A DNA stretch of 64,000 nt from Vanilla planifolia. Its lineage: Eukaryota; Streptophyta; Magnoliopsida; Asparagales; Orchidaceae. This document shows positions 60,568-64,000 of the stretch, piece after piece. Position 1 is the first letter of the stretch, and each line of letters opens with the position of its first letter. The notes beneath the pieces were generated by a model, which had not been told where the DNA came from, did no database searches, and saw nothing but the letters and a program-made list of their open reading frames with translations. Made by a program: the position numbers and the translations under genes. Where the stretch lies: assembly GCA_023846275.1 (NCBI GenBank), contig CM043877.1, forward strand, positions 18,334,607 through 18,398,606, in the 5' to 3' direction.

Positions 60568-61191
60568 TGTTGTACCCTTTGATGTGATAATTACAAAACC
60601 AAGCTATTTATTACTGAAGGAATTTTTGAGACATGCGCAAGATGTTTTATAATTAAATGTCTTTTTATTTCTCTTGAATTTGATATGTCAAAACCTTGAG
60701 ATTATGTGGCACACTAGTAGTATTAACATTTAAAAATATTATAAAATTATTTAATAATGAATTTTCATTTTTGGGCCAAGCATATTTGACAAAATGTATA
60801 GACATGGGTATTTGATTTTTTAATATTATTATGGAATCGTTTTTTACGAATTTCTTTTCATAGCCACTTAATTAACTTATAATACTATAAGAATATAAAA
60901 TTATTTTTATACACTTATATTCAAATTTGTGGCTAAAAAATTCGTCAAAAAGGAGTGGTTAGTGGAAGCCCGATCGGGTTGATCGGGGGTGGATGTAGGC
61001 ACGGGTTTGGCCGAACCACCTAAAAATCTTTGTCTTTTGTTTGCTTGTCTTATTATTGCATTTTTCGTTTTTATTTCACAATTTATTTACAAACGTTTTT
61101 AATTGAAAGAATTTTCAAAAATCTAAAATTTTAGTGAAAAGCACAATTCACCCCTCCCCTCTTGTGCATTGTTCTCACACGATTTACATCA
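60568..61191 (+). repeat. 3' LTR of the copia element, 624 bp, internally deleted
   Basis: It matches the 5' LTR at both ends but jumps from the counterpart of 54300 to that of 55458, a loss of 1157 bp. The 6-bp word CAAAAA is present at both breakpoints in the 5' LTR (54295-54300 and 55452-55457) and once in the 3' LTR, which is the mark of a microhomology-mediated deletion. The GC-rich repeats and the TATA box are lost. Confidence 0.97.
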
Positions 61192-61196
61192 CTTAG
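61192..61196. repeat. Right target-site duplication CTTAG
   Basis: It matches 53912-53916. Confidence 0.97.
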
Positions 61197-63840
61197 CTCA
61201 CTCCCCTCTATAATTTTGTAAGCTTAGGGATTTAGGAGTTGTGTAAGAGTTAGAGATAGGGGAGCTTTAGATTTGGTGCATCAAATAGATAGATTTTGTA
61301 CAATCACCCTTTGTTTATTAGTAGTAGCATTATCATTTCATTTATTTTTATCAATTTTTTTATTGATAGATATTGGATTGTATAGGATTATTATATTTGG
61401 GTGTTGGGTATTTTCATCTTATATTACTTTCTATGGACATTGGACTTTGGATATTTATGTCTTACATGGTTTCTTATTAGATTGTAGAATTGGAATATCT
61501 GTGAGATATTGTTACATTCATATTGTGGATAGTATGGTTTTATTCGTAGGCTAGTATCATATTATATGCACACTAAGCATATTGATGAGTTATCTTACCT
61601 AGGGTGAACCAATTCTTGAAATAGTTTGGTGACTAGTTGAAGAACGGACATACTTAATTTTGCAAAGTGCACAATGACCATGATGATTATATTAGGAGAT
61701 CATAACTTTTAGTTTGAATGTCAAGCCACTAGAGCAAATAGGTAGCAAGTTAAATGCATTAACTATATATAAGTTTTGTTACACCCATGAGTTAAAAAAC
61801 TTTGTTAAAAAGGTTAAGTGTGATAAAGTTATATTGTAGTAGATAAGGTTATGCATATCTTGAATCCTATGTGACATGAAAATTCCAAAACTTTAGGAAT
61901 ATAATATAGTGACATGGCAAAAGATATTTGAAATTAAAAGTATTCAGTAATGTATGCTAAATAAGAAAAGATTAGATAAACTTACCACTAGTCATTACTT
62001 TGCATTTGGCACCTTTTTTTAGGAAGGATGTAACTGGATTTATTAAGTGAGTAACCGGTGGTTTTCCTTAAGATATTTGATGAGGTAACCATGAGATTAC
62101 ATGTAGAGAACTGCCAATTGAATTTCATAAGGTGCTCTAATTATAATAGCCTTATGTAGTTGGGTATTTAAACAACTCTTAGCTAGTTTTCTTAGGTTTA
62201 GTAGCTATAAGAAGGATTAAGGAGGACTGTACTTGAGAGAAGCCAAGGAGGAGAGGCAAGCAATGAGTAAGAAGAGGATAAAATCATAAGCTTTTAAACA
62301 AAAAGAAAAAAAAGATCCCTTAAAGAAGTACACTACAAGGTTAAGAGGTAGGATAAAATTTATGATCATCTATATGCAAATACATGATAAGTAATAATTG
62401 CATACTTTGATAACCATGCATGTAATTATAATTATGCTATGATCATAAATTTATGTTGTTATGCCCCCTTCACTTTTAACATAACTTAAGAGGAATTATT
62501 GATGACAATACTTGAACCATGATGTTGATATTTTTGTGGTTAATTGCATGCTTAAGTCTAGATCCACATGATATCATGATCCTTTCATGAATCTAGATTG
62601 TTAATGCTAAGTAAGATGTCATAATGGAGACATACTAGAATAATTCCTTCTTGTAACTTAAGAATTTTGTGAAATATTTTGTGATGTTTTGGATGATCCA
62701 AAACCAATATTTAAGGTTTATTTAAGTATTATTATTAACATAAAAAATTGTTAAATCATGTTGGAAACTATCTAATGATAACTTAGATTTACTCATACCA
62801 TGAATTAAGTAATTTTATTCCATGTTGGAAAGGAAGAAAATCATGATGCCAAGATTATGCTTGAAGTTTTTCTAGATGACAATCTATTCCATGTTTATGA
62901 TGCTTAAAAATTCTTGCTTATGATTAGATGATTTAATTTTACTCATGGAGAATTCATGATTATTGAGAACATGATAATTTAATTAATTCATGTTGATTTT
63001 GGTGTTTCTAAGAACAATGGTGTGACATGATGTAATTACAAGATAAACCCTAGAATGTTATGTAGTAAATAGATTTTATTTTATGTAATTCGATTCCCAT
63101 AAAGTTAGTTGATGGACTTTAAGTTGCAAATTTGCATTTATAGCCAAACATAATGATGATTCTTGTAGCCAAACATTGTGTATAACCTCAGGTATTCCTT
63201 TGTATCTTAGGTTCATGACTTGGTTAAGACCTAAAGATGACTTAGAGAGCTTCTAAAGTGCCTGGGAGCCCTTAATTTCTAGATGGGAAGCTTGGTATAG
63301 CTTGGGTTAGGCCTTTGGATAAGTTGGGTTAATTGAAGGTCTTAAGTATGCTAATAAAGTGGTTTGGAGTTGGCAAATGCATGATTAATGTTAGATCTAT
63401 GAAATTATGAGAGATATGTTACATATGTGATATCTTGTCAACTCCATGAGAGATATTCTAAATATGTGTATTATGTGAACTTTATGAGAGATTTGTTATA
63501 CTATAGATTGATTTTATTTTTTGGCAGTTATTGTATCAATACTATTGTTCTAACTTTTCATTATATGGTAATTTTGAACTATATATATTTCTTTTATTCG
63601 GTTGTTTCAATAATAATGATTTATAGATTTTGATATCCTTCATTATCCTCAATTTTTTTAAGTTTTGTGTCCAATGTAATTGCTTCCCACCAATTCACTT
63701 CTTACTTGCAGATTTCAAACTCATTTGTAGAATCTCACCCTTCCTTTCCCCTTCCATGATCATGGCTACCCCTATTAGACTCAAAAACATTCTCAGGGAT
63801 TCTTCCTCTCCTTAAATATAAGGAATATAAAGGATTTATT
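61197..63840. other. AT-rich DNA right of the copia element
   Basis: No gene is recognised. A 93-codon open frame at 61273-61554 is hydrophobic and T-rich with no family signature, and I regard it as chance. 63180-63370 has 'ggttaggcctttgg'-like words also seen near 52 kb, suggesting shared LTR-derived sequence. Confidence 0.4.
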
Positions 63841-63902
63841 ACATACACACACACACACACATACACACACACACACACACAGATATATATATATATATAT
63901 AT
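63841..63902. repeat. Compound (AC)n(AT)n microsatellite
   Basis: AC runs interrupted by one 'at' are followed by 'ag' and an AT run. It creates a false Cys-Val/Ile-Tyr frame on the minus strand. Confidence 0.95.
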
Positions 63903-64000
63903 GAGAATTGATATTCCTTGCGTTATCCATGCCAAAAAAAATCTCTAAAAATGTTTAAAACATTCCTATTCAAGCTACAACTTAAGCACTACCTTTCCAC

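Larger units (their letters stand above)
53917..61191 (+). mobile_element. Young Ty1/copia retrotransposon (SIRE/Maximus type)
   Basis: The 7275-bp element has CTTAG on both sides, LTRs of TGTTGT...ACATCA, a Met-tRNA primer-binding site (55699-55710), gag, pol and a polypurine tract. In the parts both LTRs share (623 aligned bases), I see one substitution (g at 55673, a at 61168) and one 1-bp indel, so insertion was recent. The pol starts '[14 protein letters not shown]', a protease pattern typical of the SIRE/Maximus lineage, although the interior (4.87 kb) is short for that lineage and has no envelope-like gene. The 3' LTR carries a 1157-bp deletion. Confidence 0.97.

Noticed and set aside
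61273-61554. 93-codon hydrophobic frame as a membrane protein gene
   Set aside because: T-rich DNA yields hydrophobic codons by chance; no promoter, family motif or conserved pattern is visible.
63735-63935. 66-codon minus-strand frame
   Set aside because: Mostly the translation of the AC/AT microsatellite.

Overview
This window looks like a gene-poor, repeat-dense stretch of an angiosperm nuclear genome. The sequence is strongly AT-rich, has no bacterial-style gene packing, and carries plant Ty1/copia and Ty3/gypsy LTR retrotransposons at many stages of decay, together with an inserted fragment of chloroplast ycf2 and one plant-specific DUF538 gene copy. I cannot name the species.

Layout. 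1-8.2 kb: AT-rich DNA with a 305-bp tandem duplication and a decayed minus-strand copia relic (reverse transcriptase to RNase H) between diverged direct repeats. 8246-18992: a complete but dead Ty3/gypsy chromovirus on the minus strand, with LTRs of about 2 kb and target duplication TTATC; its right LTR is split by a nested 1.9-kb copia solo LTR with target duplication AAAAC. 19.9-20.4 kb: a DUF538 gene copy with its own TATA box, broken by a stop at codon 7; this is the only recognisable host gene. 22-25.5 kb: two local tandem duplications, one with long (TA)n tracts at its junctions. 30-31.1 kb: a diverged LTR related to the 8.2-kb element. 32.9-35.3 kb: a copia relic that seems to have lost pol but keeps the tail of gag. 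36.4-41.7 kb: a gypsy relic with LTRs and integrase. 41.8-42.5 kb: a copia LTR relic. 44-45.4 kb: a gypsy protease/reverse transcriptase relic. 45.5-48.5 kb: a probable gypsy LTR that hosts both a ycf2 plastid fragment and a small retroelement whose LTRs carry a 5S-rRNA-like domain, as in Cassandra TRIMs. 53917-61191: a young Ty1/copia element of SIRE/Maximus type with target duplication CTTAG, intact pol and nearly identical LTRs, except that the 3' LTR has lost 1157 bp including the TATA box. 61.2-64 kb: AT-rich DNA ending in a compound microsatellite.

The genes do not form a pathway; the region is a record of successive insertions. The order that can be read is: gypsy relics first, then the 8.2-19 kb gypsy (LTRs roughly 8% different over the first 230 bp), then its nested copia LTR, and last the 54-61 kb copia element (one substitution and one 1-bp indel seen between shared LTR parts). 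Boundaries, target duplications, primer-binding sites and polypurine tracts were read directly from the sequence. Family names rest on protein motifs and on known plant element structure.
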